Shown here: positions 9,561-18,019 of the stretch, in pieces
How positions within the stretch are numbered: the stretch's first letter is position 1
Layout: every line of letters begins with the position of its first letter
Assembly: GCF_003813775.1 (NCBI RefSeq)
Contig: NZ_RPDH01000001.1
Location: 2,108,001 to 2,172,000 of the forward strand
Source: Chitinophaga lutea
Lineage (GTDB): Bacteria; Bacteroidota; Bacteroidia; Chitinophagales; Chitinophagaceae
Direction of reading: 5' to 3'
Length of the DNA: 64,000 nt
Program-made: the position numbers and the translations under genes
Notes under the pieces: model-generated
What the model was told of the DNA's origin: nothing
What the model saw: the letters and a program-made list of their open reading frames with translations, nothing else
Databases searched by the model: none

Positions 9561-10151
9561 ATGATCTGGATAGTCACATCCCCTGAAAGGATACACGAAG
9601 AACACCTGTATCTCAACGAACTGGCCGCCGCCGGCCCGGTTACGCTGCTGTTGCGGAAGCCCGGCTGGAGCCTGGAGGCTTATACCGGCCTGCTCGACCG
9701 GCTGCACGATCATTCCCGGGTGATGGTGGCGGGGTTCCCGGAACTGTTGCAACGGTATAACGTGATGGGACTGCATGTTGGTGAGGCGGTAAGGCGGACG
9801 GACAATAGCCGTACGGTACCATCCGCCGGAACACCGCATCGCCAGGCGTCGCAAGCGCCCGTTTTCAGCACTTCCATTCACACGCCCGGGGCGCCGGCCG
9901 GTCCATGGAACTACCTGCTGCTCGGCCCTGTGTTCGACAGCATTTCGAAGAACGGCTACAGCGGTAAAGGACATCTTTTTGTGGCCGTCCCGCCCAACTG
10001 CATCGCCATCGGCGGGGTGCAGGCGGACAACATCCGGCAGGTAAAATCGATGGGCTTTTGCGGTGCCGCATTGCTCGGAACGATCTGGAGCAATCCCGCC
10101 GGGGCAGTGAAAACCTATCAAACGATACAGGATTTATGGCAACATTCGTAA
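9561..10151 (+). CDS. ThiE/TenI-like thiamine phosphate synthase family protein
   Basis: A 196-residue protein with the TIM-barrel plan of ThiE/TenI. Recognisable strands are TLLLRKPGW, YNVMGLHVGE and YLLLGPVFDSISKNGYSG, followed by IAIGGVQADNI. The pyrophosphate-binding and pyrimidine-contact residues are less canonical than in the second ThiE of this operon (11147-11767). It is therefore more likely a TenI-like thiazole aromatase or accessory than the main synthase, though I cannot exclude synthase activity. It lies 165 bases after thiC, and its last 16 bases overlap thiD. Confidence 0.8.
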   Translation: MIWIVTSPERIHEEHLYLNELAAAGPVTLLLRKPGWSLEAYTGLLDRLHDHSRVMVAGFPELLQRYNVMGLHVGEAVRRTDNSRTVPSAGTPHRQASQAPVFSTSIHTPGAPAGPWNYLLLGPVFDSISKNGYSGKGHLFVAVPPNCIAIGGVQADNIRQVKSMGFCGAALLGTIWSNPAGAVKTYQTIQDLWQHS

Positions 10152-10960
10152 TGAGCCTGGCAGGCCTTGACCCCTCGGGGGGCGCGGGTTTGCTGGCAGA
10201 CATCAAAACTTTTGAAGCGTATGGCCTCACCGGCTTCGGTGTGTGCACGGCCCTCACGGTGCAAACAGACGACGAGCTGCACGCCGTGGAGTGGCTCAGC
10301 GCTGCGAAGATCATCGCGCAGGCCGCGCCATTGCTCAAAAAGTTCCCGGTGCGGTATTGCAAAATCGGTATCGTGGCCGGTCCGGATGCGATACTGGAAA
10401 TTCTGCCCGCTTTGCGGGCCATCCGGCCCGGTCTTCAGTTTGTGCTCGACCCGGTGCTGAAAGCCTCTGCCGGCTTCGCTTTTCATGCCGATTCATTAAG
10501 GCAATGGGAACAGGTGCTCCCGCATCTGCTCCTGTTGACGCCGAATTATGATGAGGCCGTGGCGATGATGAACGATCCCTCCGGTGAAAACGCCGCCCGT
10601 AAAATGGCGGGGCATTGTAACGTGCTGCTGAAAGGCGGGCACCGGCCGGGGAAAGAAGGCTGGGACACGCTGTATGACGGTGGCGGTCAGACGGATTTCG
10701 CCCCCCCTGCTCCGATTTCTTCAATGGAAGCGGGGAGTACCATAACTCCGGGTCAGCCTGGAGCGCACCTGCACCAGCCCGTTGTATATCCCAAACACGG
10801 CTCGGGCTGCGTGCTGTCCGCTGCCATTACAGCCGCGCTGGCGAATAGCCTTTCGCTGGAGCGGGCGTGCCGGGAAGGCAAAGCGTATACTTATGATTAC
10901 CTGCAAAGTTCACCGTCCCTGTTGGGGCATCACCTGTTTAAAATGCAGCAGCCGGCCTGA
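10136..10960 (+). CDS. thiD: Hydroxymethylpyrimidine/phosphomethylpyrimidine kinase
   Basis: A 274-residue ribokinase-fold enzyme that phosphorylates HMP-P to HMP-PP. The N-terminal SLAGLDPSGGAGLLADIKTF and C-terminal KHGSGCVLSAAI motifs (the latter with the anion hole and catalytic position) are clear; a GCVL Cys is normal for the family. The start at 10136 (MATFVMSLAG) keeps the first beta strand. An in-frame ATG at 10151 overlaps the upstream stop as TAATG and is an alternative, but it would remove that strand. The segment between about residues 195 and 222 is an insertion rich in Gly, Pro and Ser. Confidence 0.95.
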   Translation: MATFVMSLAGLDPSGGAGLLADIKTFEAYGLTGFGVCTALTVQTDDELHAVEWLSAAKIIAQAAPLLKKFPVRYCKIGIVAGPDAILEILPALRAIRPGLQFVLDPVLKASAGFAFHADSLRQWEQVLPHLLLLTPNYDEAVAMMNDPSGENAARKMAGHCNVLLKGGHRPGKEGWDTLYDGGGQTDFAPPAPISSMEAGSTITPGQPGAHLHQPVVYPKHGSGCVLSAAITAALANSLSLERACREGKAYTYDYLQSSPSLLGHHLFKMQQPA

Positions 10961-11146
10961 GTTCACCCTTGCGGAATGATGCAGAAGGGCAGTGCGCGGA
11001 GCTTTAGGGAAGCAGTTGTGTTTCGGCTTTAATGGTAAGAACATAGTCTTGCAATTATCCGGTTTAAGCAGGTCCCGCAAGGCGTTCACTACCTGACAAA
11101 TCCGGCGGACAAACACAAAAAATATCAATCACATCAAAACAACATC

Positions 11147-11767
11147 ATGGAACGACTATTATACATCTCGCAACAGACACCAGACTCCTCCCACCTCGAT
11201 AACATTCGCGCGGCCTGCGAGGCGGGCTGCCGTTGGATCCAGCTGCGGGTAAAGTCCGGCGACGTTTCCACGCAGGCGACTGCGGCAAAAATCATCTGCG
11301 ACCAGTATGGCGCCAAACTTTCCATCAACGATCATCCTGCCATGGCAGCCGTGATTGGTGCCTACGGCGCCCATGTGGGCCTGCTGGACATCCCCGTGCG
11401 GGAAGCCCGCCAATTGACCGGCGAGGGCTGCTGGCTGGGCGGAACCGCCAACACCCCAGCCGACGCGCTGGCACACGCGGCCGCAGGAGCGAACTACATT
11501 GGTTACGGGCCTTTCCGTTTCACCACCACGAAGGAAAAACTCAGCCCTGTACTGGGCCTCGAAGGCTATAAACAGCTGATGGCGCACCTGCGCGAAAAAG
11601 GCGTCGCCATTCCCGTGCTCGCTATCGGCGGTATTCTGCTGGAAGACATTCCCGCCCTGATGGCCACCGGCATTCACGGCGTGGCCGTGTCGGGTCTGAT
11701 CACACATGCCGCCAATAAAAAAGAAATGGTTCATCACATTCAACAAGCTTTGTCATGCAACAATTAA
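11147..11767 (+). CDS. thiE: Thiamine phosphate synthase
   Basis: A 206-residue TIM-barrel enzyme that joins HMP-PP and thiazole phosphate to give thiamine monophosphate. Family motifs are [10 protein letters not shown] (substrate-contacting QxR.K), [30 protein letters not shown] and AIGGI near the C-terminus. Compared with the ThiE/TenI-like gene at 9561, these are the standard catalytic elements, so this copy is assigned as the working synthase. It lies 186 bases after thiD and overlaps thiG by 13 bases. Confidence 0.95.
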   Translation: MERLLYISQQTPDSSHLDNIRAACEAGCRWIQLRVKSGDVSTQATAAKIICDQYGAKLSINDHPAMAAVIGAYGAHVGLLDIPVREARQLTGEGCWLGGTANTPADALAHAAAGANYIGYGPFRFTTTKEKLSPVLGLEGYKQLMAHLREKGVAIPVLAIGGILLEDIPALMATGIHGVAVSGLITHAANKKEMVHHIQQALSCNN

Positions 11768-12528
11768 CCATCGCCGGCACCACCTTCAACAGCCGCCTTT
11801 TTACGGGCACCGGCAAATTCGGTGATGCGGCTACCATGGAAGCGGCCATACTTGCTTCGGGGTCTGAACTGGTGACAGTCGCACTCAAACGGATTGATCC
11901 TAAAGACCCGGAACGCCACGATATGCTGGCCTGGCTCCGGCATCCCCATATCCGCCTGCTGCCCAACACCTCCGGGGTGCGCACCGCCGGGGAAGCCGTG
12001 TTTGCGGCACAGCTGGCGCGCGAAGCCATGGGCACCAACTGGATCAAACTCGAAATCCACCCGGACCCTCGCTACCTGCTGCCCGACCCGATCGAAACAC
12101 TGCAGGCGGCGGCGGAACTGGTGAAGCTGGGTTTCGTGGTGCTTCCATATATCCATGCAGACCCGGTGCTCTGCAAAAGACTGGAGGAAGCCGGCGTAGC
12201 GGCCGTGATGCCGCTGGGCGCACCGATCGGCAGTAACCGGGGATTACGCACGCAGGACTTCCTCGAAATCATCATCGCGCAAAGCAAAGTGCCCGTCATC
12301 ATCGACGCGGGCATCGGCGCACCCTCGCACGCCGCCATGGCTATGGAAATGGGCGCAGACGCCGTACTGGTCAACACCGCTATTGCCGTGGCCGGCAACC
12401 CGGTCAATATGGCCGCGGCGTTCCGGGAGGCTGTCAGCGCCGGCAGGCACGCATTCGAGGCCGGATTGCCGGGAGAAAGCCGCCAGGCTCACGCCAGCAG
12501 TCCTTTATTGGCTTTCCTGGATGAATAA
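11755..12528 (+). CDS. thiG: Thiazole synthase
   Basis: A 257-residue barrel that builds the thiazole ring from deoxyxylulose phosphate, dehydroglycine and ThiS thiocarboxylate. FTGTGKF and VALKRID near the N-terminus, LLPNTSG, and the phosphate-binding C-terminal stretch [16 protein letters not shown] identify it. The Schiff-base lysine is in the KLEIH/KLG region, as usual. Translation overlaps the end of thiE (13 bases), indicating coupling. Its last codons run into the tandem-repeat array at 12521-13040. Confidence 0.97.
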   Translation: MQQLTIAGTTFNSRLFTGTGKFGDAATMEAAILASGSELVTVALKRIDPKDPERHDMLAWLRHPHIRLLPNTSGVRTAGEAVFAAQLAREAMGTNWIKLEIHPDPRYLLPDPIETLQAAAELVKLGFVVLPYIHADPVLCKRLEEAGVAAVMPLGAPIGSNRGLRTQDFLEIIIAQSKVPVIIDAGIGAPSHAAMAMEMGADAVLVNTAIAVAGNPVNMAAAFREAVSAGRHAFEAGLPGESRQAHASSPLLAFLDE

Positions 12529-13040
12529 AGCGGCAATGCGAAAGCGGTACTGGAGGCACCGGGTGAATGGTACAGCATCCGGAAGGCACAAAGGAATGGA
12601 CGGAAGGAAGGTAACAGGCGAATAGCACTGTATTGCGAAGAAGTAAACAAGAATGGACATAAAGGAGCAATCAGTGAATAATGCGGCATCCGGAGGGAGC
12701 AAAGGAATGAATATAAAAGGAGACAACAGGTAAATAACACTGCATTGCGAAGAAATTAAGGAATGGACGCAAAGGAGGCACAAGTGAATAGTGCAGCATC
12801 CGGAGGGTGCAAAAGGAATGGACTGAAAAGGAGACAACAGGCGAATAGCACTGCATTGCGAAGAAATAAAAAGGAATGGACGCAAAGTGGCAATCATTGA
12901 ATCGCCCGCATCAGGAGGGTGCAAAACAATGGACGCAAAGGCGCAATCAGTGAATAGAACTGCATCCGGAAGAAATGTAGAGGAATAAGCGGCAAAGGAA
13001 CCAATCAGTGAATAAGGGGCATTCCCGAAGAATTGCGGAG
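12521..13040 (+). repeat. Degenerate tandem-repeat array inside the thi operon
   Basis: About nine copies of a degenerate unit start at 12563, 12618, 12673, 12784, 12897, 12950 and 13008, with weaker copies between, giving a 53-58 bp monomer (the approx 110-bp steps are two monomers). The core reads GTGAATARTGCNGCATCCGG then AGG.TGCAAAGGAATGGACGC with varied bases. The thiG stop region (ATGAATAAAGCGGCAATGCG from 12521) resembles the start of a unit. No coding frame is preserved because 55 is not a multiple of three. Confidence 0.8.
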
Positions 13041-13134
13041 AAGTGGAACTCCCAGGAAGAACGCTACAGTTACCGGAACATCCGGCAAGGCACAGTATGG
13101 GAGGCACGAAGCATTACACATAAAAACCATCAAC

Positions 13135-14244
13135 ATGGGATTCGAAACCATTTTCCGGCAACATCGCTGGGACGATATAAAAGCGGCGATTTACAGCAAA
13201 TCCGCCCGTGATGTGGAGCAGGCGCTCGGCCGCCAGCAGCGCCATCTCGACGACTTTATGGCGCTCATCTCCCCCGCCGCCGTTCCTTACCTGGAACAGA
13301 TGGCGGCGGCCAGCAGACTGATCACACAGCAGCGCTTCGGCAAAACGATGCAGCTGTACGCGCCCCTGTATTTGTCCAATGAATGCCAGAACATCTGCAC
13401 CTATTGCGGCTTCAGCTACAACAACCCGCTGCGCCGCAAAACCCTCACGGGCGCGGAAATTCTACAGGAAATCGACGCCATCCGCGACAAGGGGTTTGAG
13501 CATGTACTGCTGGTGACGGGAGAGGCCACACAAACCGTTGGCCTCGATTATTTCCGGAAAGTGCTGCCCCTTATCCGCCCGCATTTCGCACAGGTATCGA
13601 TGGAAGTGCAGCCGATGGACGAAGCCGACTACCGCGCGCTTATCCCGCTGGGCCTGCATTCGGTGTTGGTTTACCAGGAAACTTATCATGAAGCCGATTA
13701 CCGCAAACATCACCCCAAAGGGAAAAAATCGAACTTCTCCTACCGGCTGGATACGCCCGACAGGTTAGGCGCCGCAGGCATTCATAAAATCGGGCTGGGC
13801 GTGCTGATCGGGCTGGAAGACTGGCGGACCGACAGCTTCTTTACCGCCCTGCACCTGGATTACCTGCAACGCACCTACTGGCAAACGCGCTATAGCATTT
13901 CGTTCCCGCGGCTCCGCCCGTTTTCCGGCGGACTGGCGCCGAAGGTGGAAATGAGCGACCGCGAACTGGTGCAGCTCATCTGCGCGTACCGCCTGCTGTA
14001 CAACGACGTGGAGCTCAGCCTATCCACCCGCGAATCGGAAAAGTTCCGCAATCACCTGGTACAGCTCGGCATCACCACCATGAGCGCAGGCTCCAAAACG
14101 AACCCGGGCGGTTATGCCGTGGATCCACAGAGCCTGGAACAGTTTGAGATCAGTGATGAAAGGTCGGCCGCCGACGTTGCCGGCATGATCCGCCAGCAGG
14201 GGTACGAGCCGGTATGGAAGGATTGGGAAGTGTTTCAGCAATGA
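13135..14244 (+). CDS. thiH: 2-iminoacetate synthase (tyrosine lyase)
   Basis: A 369-residue radical SAM enzyme that cleaves tyrosine to dehydroglycine for ThiG. The cluster motif CQNICTYCGF (CX3CX2C) is followed by family segments LLVTGEATQ, VYQETYHEADY and SRLRP-like SFPRLRPFSGG. The start at 13135 (MGFETIFRQH) is chosen because the upstream 34 codons of the open frame are repeat-derived and unlike the family. ThiH rather than ThiO indicates an oxygen-independent thiazole route. Confidence 0.95.
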   Translation: MGFETIFRQHRWDDIKAAIYSKSARDVEQALGRQQRHLDDFMALISPAAVPYLEQMAAASRLITQQRFGKTMQLYAPLYLSNECQNICTYCGFSYNNPLRRKTLTGAEILQEIDAIRDKGFEHVLLVTGEATQTVGLDYFRKVLPLIRPHFAQVSMEVQPMDEADYRALIPLGLHSVLVYQETYHEADYRKHHPKGKKSNFSYRLDTPDRLGAAGIHKIGLGVLIGLEDWRTDSFFTALHLDYLQRTYWQTRYSISFPRLRPFSGGLAPKVEMSDRELVQLICAYRLLYNDVELSLSTRESEKFRNHLVQLGITTMSAGSKTNPGGYAVDPQSLEQFEISDERSAADVAGMIRQQGYEPVWKDWEVFQQ

Positions 14245-14268
14245 TGTTTTTTCTCCTAACTTTGTGGC

Positions 14269-15480
14269 ATGGACCACCAGTCGGGTAAGATTTATACCGT
14301 GCAGTTCTGGTTATTGTGCAGCAGTAACCTGCTTTTTTCGGCAAGTTTTAACATGATGATACCCGAGTTGCCCGCCTACCTGACCAGCCTAGGCGGCGCC
14401 GACTACAAAGGTTACATCATCGGATTATTTACCCTGATGGCTGGTTTAAGCAGGCCATTCTCCGGAAAATTGACGGACACTATCGGCAGGGTGCCGGTCA
14501 TGGTATTCGGTTCCGTCACCTGCGTGATCTGCAGCCTCCTGTATCCCCTCGTCAGTTCCGTTGCCGCTTTCCTCCTCCTTCGTTTTTTCCATGGTTTTTC
14601 CACCGGCTTCAAACCTACCGGCACGTCTGCCTACGTGGCGGATATGGTGCCCTTCAACCGCCGCGCCGAAGCAATGGGCATGGTGGGGCTTTTCAGTACT
14701 ATCGGACTGTCGCTCGGCCCTTCTATCGGCGGTTCCATCGCCAATGCCTGGGGCATCATGACCATGTTCCAGATATCGGCCGGATTCGCGCTGTTGTCTG
14801 TCGTGATTCTGATCGGCATGAAAGAAACGCTGCATAACCGGCAGAGCTTTTCACCGCGGCTCCTGAAGATATCGAAACACGAGATTTTTGAACCGCTGGT
14901 GATTGCCCCGGTGGTGATCACCTTCCTCACGTATTTCAGCTATGGCGCGCTGCTGACCATCATTCCCGATTTCAGCGCCCACCTTGGGCTGCAAAACAAG
15001 GGCGTGTTCTTTACCTTCTTCACCGCCAGCTCCATCGGCATACGCCTGCTCACCAGCAAGGCCAGCGACAAATACGGCCGCGTGCCGCTCCTGAAAATTG
15101 CATCTGCCCTGATGGCCGTGTCGATGCTGATGATAGGGCTGGCAACGAGCCCCGGCATGCTGCTCGCCGGCGCATTGGTGTACGGCGTGTCACTGGGCAT
15201 CAATTCCCCTGCCGTAACGGCCTGGACGATTGACCTCGGCCTGCCGGAGCATCGTGGTCGCGCCCTGGGGAGCATGTACATTGCGCTGGAAGCGGGGATT
15301 GGCCTGGGTGCGTTCTTTTCCGCCGAATGGTACGGCAACAACCCGGAACACTTTGCCCGCGTGTTTTACATCATGGCCATCATTACTTTGCTGGCCACTG
15401 TTTACCTGTTTTTTATCTACCGAAATAAGTATGTGCGGTACATGCGGAAAACCATCCGCTTAAGATCAAAAGGGCATTGA
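14269..15480 (+). CDS. MFS transporter
   Basis: A 403-residue major facilitator with 12 predicted membrane helices. The loop after helix 2 carries the MFS signature GKLTDTIGRVPV, and its repeat in the second half is KASDKYGRVPL. The C-terminus is basic. It starts 24 bases after thiH and may be on the thi transcript, but a -7-like box TAACTTTG (14257-14264) just before the ATG would allow a leaderless transcript of its own. The substrate is unknown: a thiamine link is suggested only by position, and drug or sugar export are alternatives. Confidence 0.85.
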   Translation: MDHQSGKIYTVQFWLLCSSNLLFSASFNMMIPELPAYLTSLGGADYKGYIIGLFTLMAGLSRPFSGKLTDTIGRVPVMVFGSVTCVICSLLYPLVSSVAAFLLLRFFHGFSTGFKPTGTSAYVADMVPFNRRAEAMGMVGLFSTIGLSLGPSIGGSIANAWGIMTMFQISAGFALLSVVILIGMKETLHNRQSFSPRLLKISKHEIFEPLVIAPVVITFLTYFSYGALLTIIPDFSAHLGLQNKGVFFTFFTASSIGIRLLTSKASDKYGRVPLLKIASALMAVSMLMIGLATSPGMLLAGALVYGVSLGINSPAVTAWTIDLGLPEHRGRALGSMYIALEAGIGLGAFFSAEWYGNNPEHFARVFYIMAIITLLATVYLFFIYRNKYVRYMRKTIRLRSKGH

Positions 15481-15530
15481 GTTTTGCCCCACAGGGCGCC
15501 CCGGAAACTATTTACAAAAGAAGTCGGAAT

Positions 15531-15930
15531 TTCCCGGAGAGGCCACTCAAATCACTTTAACAAAGGGCATCAAACCGTCCGGAACAATTTTCCTTCAAAC
15601 TCATTTTATCATGGGAAACAAAAGCATCCCAGGTTTCCCGGAGAGGCTTCCTCAAAATAGCTTTACCAAGGGCATCAGACCTGCCCGAACAACCCTCATT
15701 CAAACTCATTTTACAATAGGTAACAACAGCATAACGGGACTTCCCGGAGAGGCTTCCGCAAAATAGCTTTACCAAGGGGCATCAGACCTACCCGAACAAC
15801 CCTCATTCAAACTCACTTTACAACAGGCAACAAAAACATAACGGTAATTCGATGGAGCGTTCCATTAAAATCATTACAAGGGGGTATTAGATCTTCCCTG
15901 ACAGCCCTCTTTCAAACATCATTTTACTGA
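15531..15930. repeat. Tandem-repeat array running into the 3' end of the globin gene
   Basis: Copies begin at 15531, 15635, 15741 and about 15848, about 104-107 bp apart. Each unit also shows two related halves of about 53 bp. The fourth copy runs through the last codons of the globin gene: AGGGGGTATTAGATCTTCCC in the gene aligns with AGGGGCATCAGACCTACCCG in the array, and similarity continues for about 60 bases. Read on the minus strand, the array units encode KMSLNEGCSGR and KMSLKENCSGR, echoing the globin end KMMFERGLSGK. Confidence 0.8.
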
Positions 15931-16279
15931 GGAATATTTTGCCTATGGAGGCGGCTTTTACTTTGGCGGTGGAAGCGCGCGGGCCTTTGAACAGTTCGTC
16001 TACCGTAGCATCGAACAGCTGCAGCCAGCGGTCGAAATGTTCGGCATGAACGGGCAAAGTGCGGTGTTTGGCGTAGGGTGCGCCCTGATATTGCTGTGTG
16101 CCCAACAGCTGTGAGCCCCAGAAGCGGTACATGGTTTCGAGGTGCGGCGTCCACGCATCAGGGGCGATCCGTTCCGCGAAGACGGGCCCCAGCAGGGCAT
16201 CCTGCTGGATCTTGGCGTAGAAGGTATCCACCATCAGTTTGATATCGTCGCTGTTTTCTATGTCTCGCATCGGAATCAT
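15887..16279 (-). CDS. Truncated haemoglobin, group III-like
   Basis: A 130-residue 2-on-2 globin. The segment MYRFWGSQLLGTQQYQG holds the B-C helix region, and KHRTLPVHAEHFDRW contains the proximal histidine in HAEHF. The lack of an N-terminal helix and the short length fit the group III type. Such proteins bind oxygen or nitric oxide, and the physiological role is often unclear. Met4 (MRDIEN) is an alternative start. The gene's 3' end overlaps the tandem-repeat array described at 15531-15930. It is 64 bases after the hypothetical gene at 16344 on the same strand. Confidence 0.88.
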   Translation of the reverse strand: MIPMRDIENSDDIKLMVDTFYAKIQQDALLGPVFAERIAPDAWTPHLETMYRFWGSQLLGTQQYQGAPYAKHRTLPVHAEHFDRWLQLFDATVDELFKGPRASTAKVKAASIGKIFLSKMMFERGLSGKI

Positions 16280-16343
16280 TTCTTACCACAAAGTTCGGAA
16301 AACCGGCGCGTACCGCCACTGATAAAAATCATCCGGACTGCTG

Positions 16344-16838
16344 TCAGCGGTGACTTCTGAATCCGATTTCGTCGCGGGAGTCGTTTTCCCACTGGATCAG
16401 CTCGTCCAGGAACTTGCTGATGAAACGGGTGATGTTTTCGGCGGTAATTTCTTCGGGCTCAATCGTTTCGATGGTTTCCACCTTAGGTTTTTCCTCTGCC
16501 ATGCCGTCGATGAACGGGAAGCTGATCCATACCACCACCTGGCCGTTGCGGGTTTGGGAAAAAGAAAGAAAACCACCCACCTTCATTTTCTGCACCACAC
16601 TGAACGGCGACTGCTCCACAATTCCGCTCGGCTCATGGTCGAATACAAGATACACGGCTTCCAGGCCCTGCATCGATTCGTTGGCGCCGGCCTTCCAGTT
16701 CAGCTGATGTTTTTCCGATACCTCGCTGAGGTACTGTTTGAGAAACGGTTTGGAATGTTCATGCCAGTGCCTGCGCCGGTCCTGCACTTTGGCGAGTACC
16801 TGTTTGTATTCTTCCGTCAGTTTTCCGATTTCTTCCAT
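16344..16838 (-). CDS. Hypothetical protein downstream of kdn operon
   Basis: A 164-residue acidic protein. The N-terminal 45 residues are helical and charged (possible coiled coil EEYKQVLAKVQDRR), followed by a beta-rich middle (VYLVFDHEP, VVVWISFPF) and an acidic linker ETIEPEEITAENI. No motif identifies a family. It starts 46 bases after kdnB on the same strand, but the terminator at 16851-16879 lies between, so it is either attenuated or transcribed separately. Confidence 0.7.
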   Translation of the reverse strand: MEEIGKLTEEYKQVLAKVQDRRRHWHEHSKPFLKQYLSEVSEKHQLNWKAGANESMQGLEAVYLVFDHEPSGIVEQSPFSVVQKMKVGGFLSFSQTRNGQVVVWISFPFIDGMAEEKPKVETIETIEPEEITAENITRFISKFLDELIQWENDSRDEIGFRSHR

Positions 16839-16850
16839 CTCGATATCATT

Positions 16851-16879
16851 AAAAAGGCTGCACCGTGGTGGTGCAGCCT
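16851..16879 (-). terminator. Intrinsic terminator after kdnB
   Basis: On the minus strand, AGGCTGCACC and GGTGCAGCCT form a perfect 10-bp stem with a 5-base loop, followed by TTTTTAATG. It lies 6 bases after the kdnB stop and 12 bases before the next gene, so it probably ends the kdnA-kdsB-kdnB transcript, with possible read-through. Confidence 0.9.
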
Positions 16880-16884
16880 GTATT

Positions 16885-17961
16885 TTACAATTGTTCGTAC
16901 AGTTTTCTCAACCGGTCGCGCGTCATCTGCTGCTGCCAGTCTTTGCCCAGAGCGTTTTCCCAAAGCGGGGCCAATCCCATCGACACGTCGATCATCTTGT
17001 CGAAATCAGCGTCGGACAAGCCTTTGGTGATGTGCTGGGGAATTTCCACCTGGTGTTTTTCCACCATCTGCTTGAATTCCTTCACACCGGCCGGGTAAAA
17101 TTCTTCGAGTTTGTCGAATACGATGCAGTTGCCGATGCCGTGCTTGGTGCCGAGCAGGTAGCTCAGTCCGTAGCTCACCGCATGCGCCACGCCTACCTGT
17201 GAATAGGCGATGCTCATACCGCCGGCATAAGAGGCCATCATCAGTTTTTCGTCGGCATCATCGTCCCACTGCTCTTTTTTCAGGTAGATCTCCTGGCACA
17301 GCTCCAGCGCCTTTTCGCCGTAAGAGCGGCTGAAAGCGTTGAGGTAGGTGCCTTCCAGCGATTCGATGCAATGGATATAACAGTCCATGGCGGTATAGAA
17401 ACGCTGGTTCACCGGCGCATTTTTGATCAGCTCGGGATCCAGTACGATCTGGTCGAACGGCGTGTAGTCGGAGTTCATCCCCAGTTTTTTGGTGGGGCCG
17501 GTCAGTACCGTGGTGCGGCTCACTTCCGCGCCGGTGCCGGACAGGGTGGGTATGCCCACTTTGTAAACAGCCGGTTTTTTGATGAGGTCCCAGCCCTGGT
17601 AGTCGGCCGAGGAACCGGGGTTGGTCATCATCAGGCTGACCGCTTTGGCCATATCCATGGTGGAGCCGCCGCCGATGCCGATGATGCCGCTCACTTCACC
17701 GAATTCCGCCGTCAGCTCATCGCGCAGGCGGTCTACATATACGGTTTTCGGTTCGTGCGTCACGTCTATGAACACCACTTTATCTTTCCCCCTCAACGGG
17801 ATGCGGGAAATAAAGGGCTGGTTTTTCTCAAAATAATGGTCCACAAAAAAGATCATGGGCGCATCTCCCTTGCGGTGCGGCGCAATGATCTCATCGAGCT
17901 GGTTAAACGCGCCACGGCCGAAAATAACGTACCCGACGAGTTTAAAATTTCTGAATTTCAT
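16885..17961 (-). CDS. kdnB: 3-deoxy-alpha-D-manno-octulosonate 8-oxidase (iron-containing alcohol dehydrogenase family)
   Basis: A 358-residue iron-dependent alcohol dehydrogenase-fold protein. GIGGGSTMDMAKA is the NAD-binding motif, PTLSGTGAEVSRT the family signature, and the metal ligands are in the AMDCYIHCIES, VGVAHAVSYGL and TKHGIGNCI segments. Alone it would be a generic member, but it sits in an operon with an aminotransferase (18776) and a CMP-Kdo synthetase (18020). This is the gene set that makes 8-amino-Kdo in Shewanella. There KdnB oxidises the C8 hydroxyl of Kdo to an aldehyde that KdnA then aminates. The assignment rests on similarity in type plus context. Confidence 0.85.
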   Translation of the reverse strand: MKFRNFKLVGYVIFGRGAFNQLDEIIAPHRKGDAPMIFFVDHYFEKNQPFISRIPLRGKDKVVFIDVTHEPKTVYVDRLRDELTAEFGEVSGIIGIGGGSTMDMAKAVSLMMTNPGSSADYQGWDLIKKPAVYKVGIPTLSGTGAEVSRTTVLTGPTKKLGMNSDYTPFDQIVLDPELIKNAPVNQRFYTAMDCYIHCIESLEGTYLNAFSRSYGEKALELCQEIYLKKEQWDDDADEKLMMASYAGGMSIAYSQVGVAHAVSYGLSYLLGTKHGIGNCIVFDKLEEFYPAGVKEFKQMVEKHQVEIPQHITKGLSDADFDKMIDVSMGLAPLWENALGKDWQQQMTRDRLRKLYEQL

Positions 17962-18019
17962 CCCTAACTGTTTTATTTTTCAACGGCAGGCGGAAACGGT
18001 CCTTTTCCTGCGCTGGTCA

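Noticed and set aside
12521..13040. CRISPR array
   Set aside because: Units are degenerate, differ in length and have no constant repeats separated by unique spacers; no cas gene is present.
12505..13107. 200-residue minus-strand frame through the thi array
   Set aside because: It is made of the repeat units (Ser/Phe/Cys-rich, irregular period in codons) and shows no family feature.
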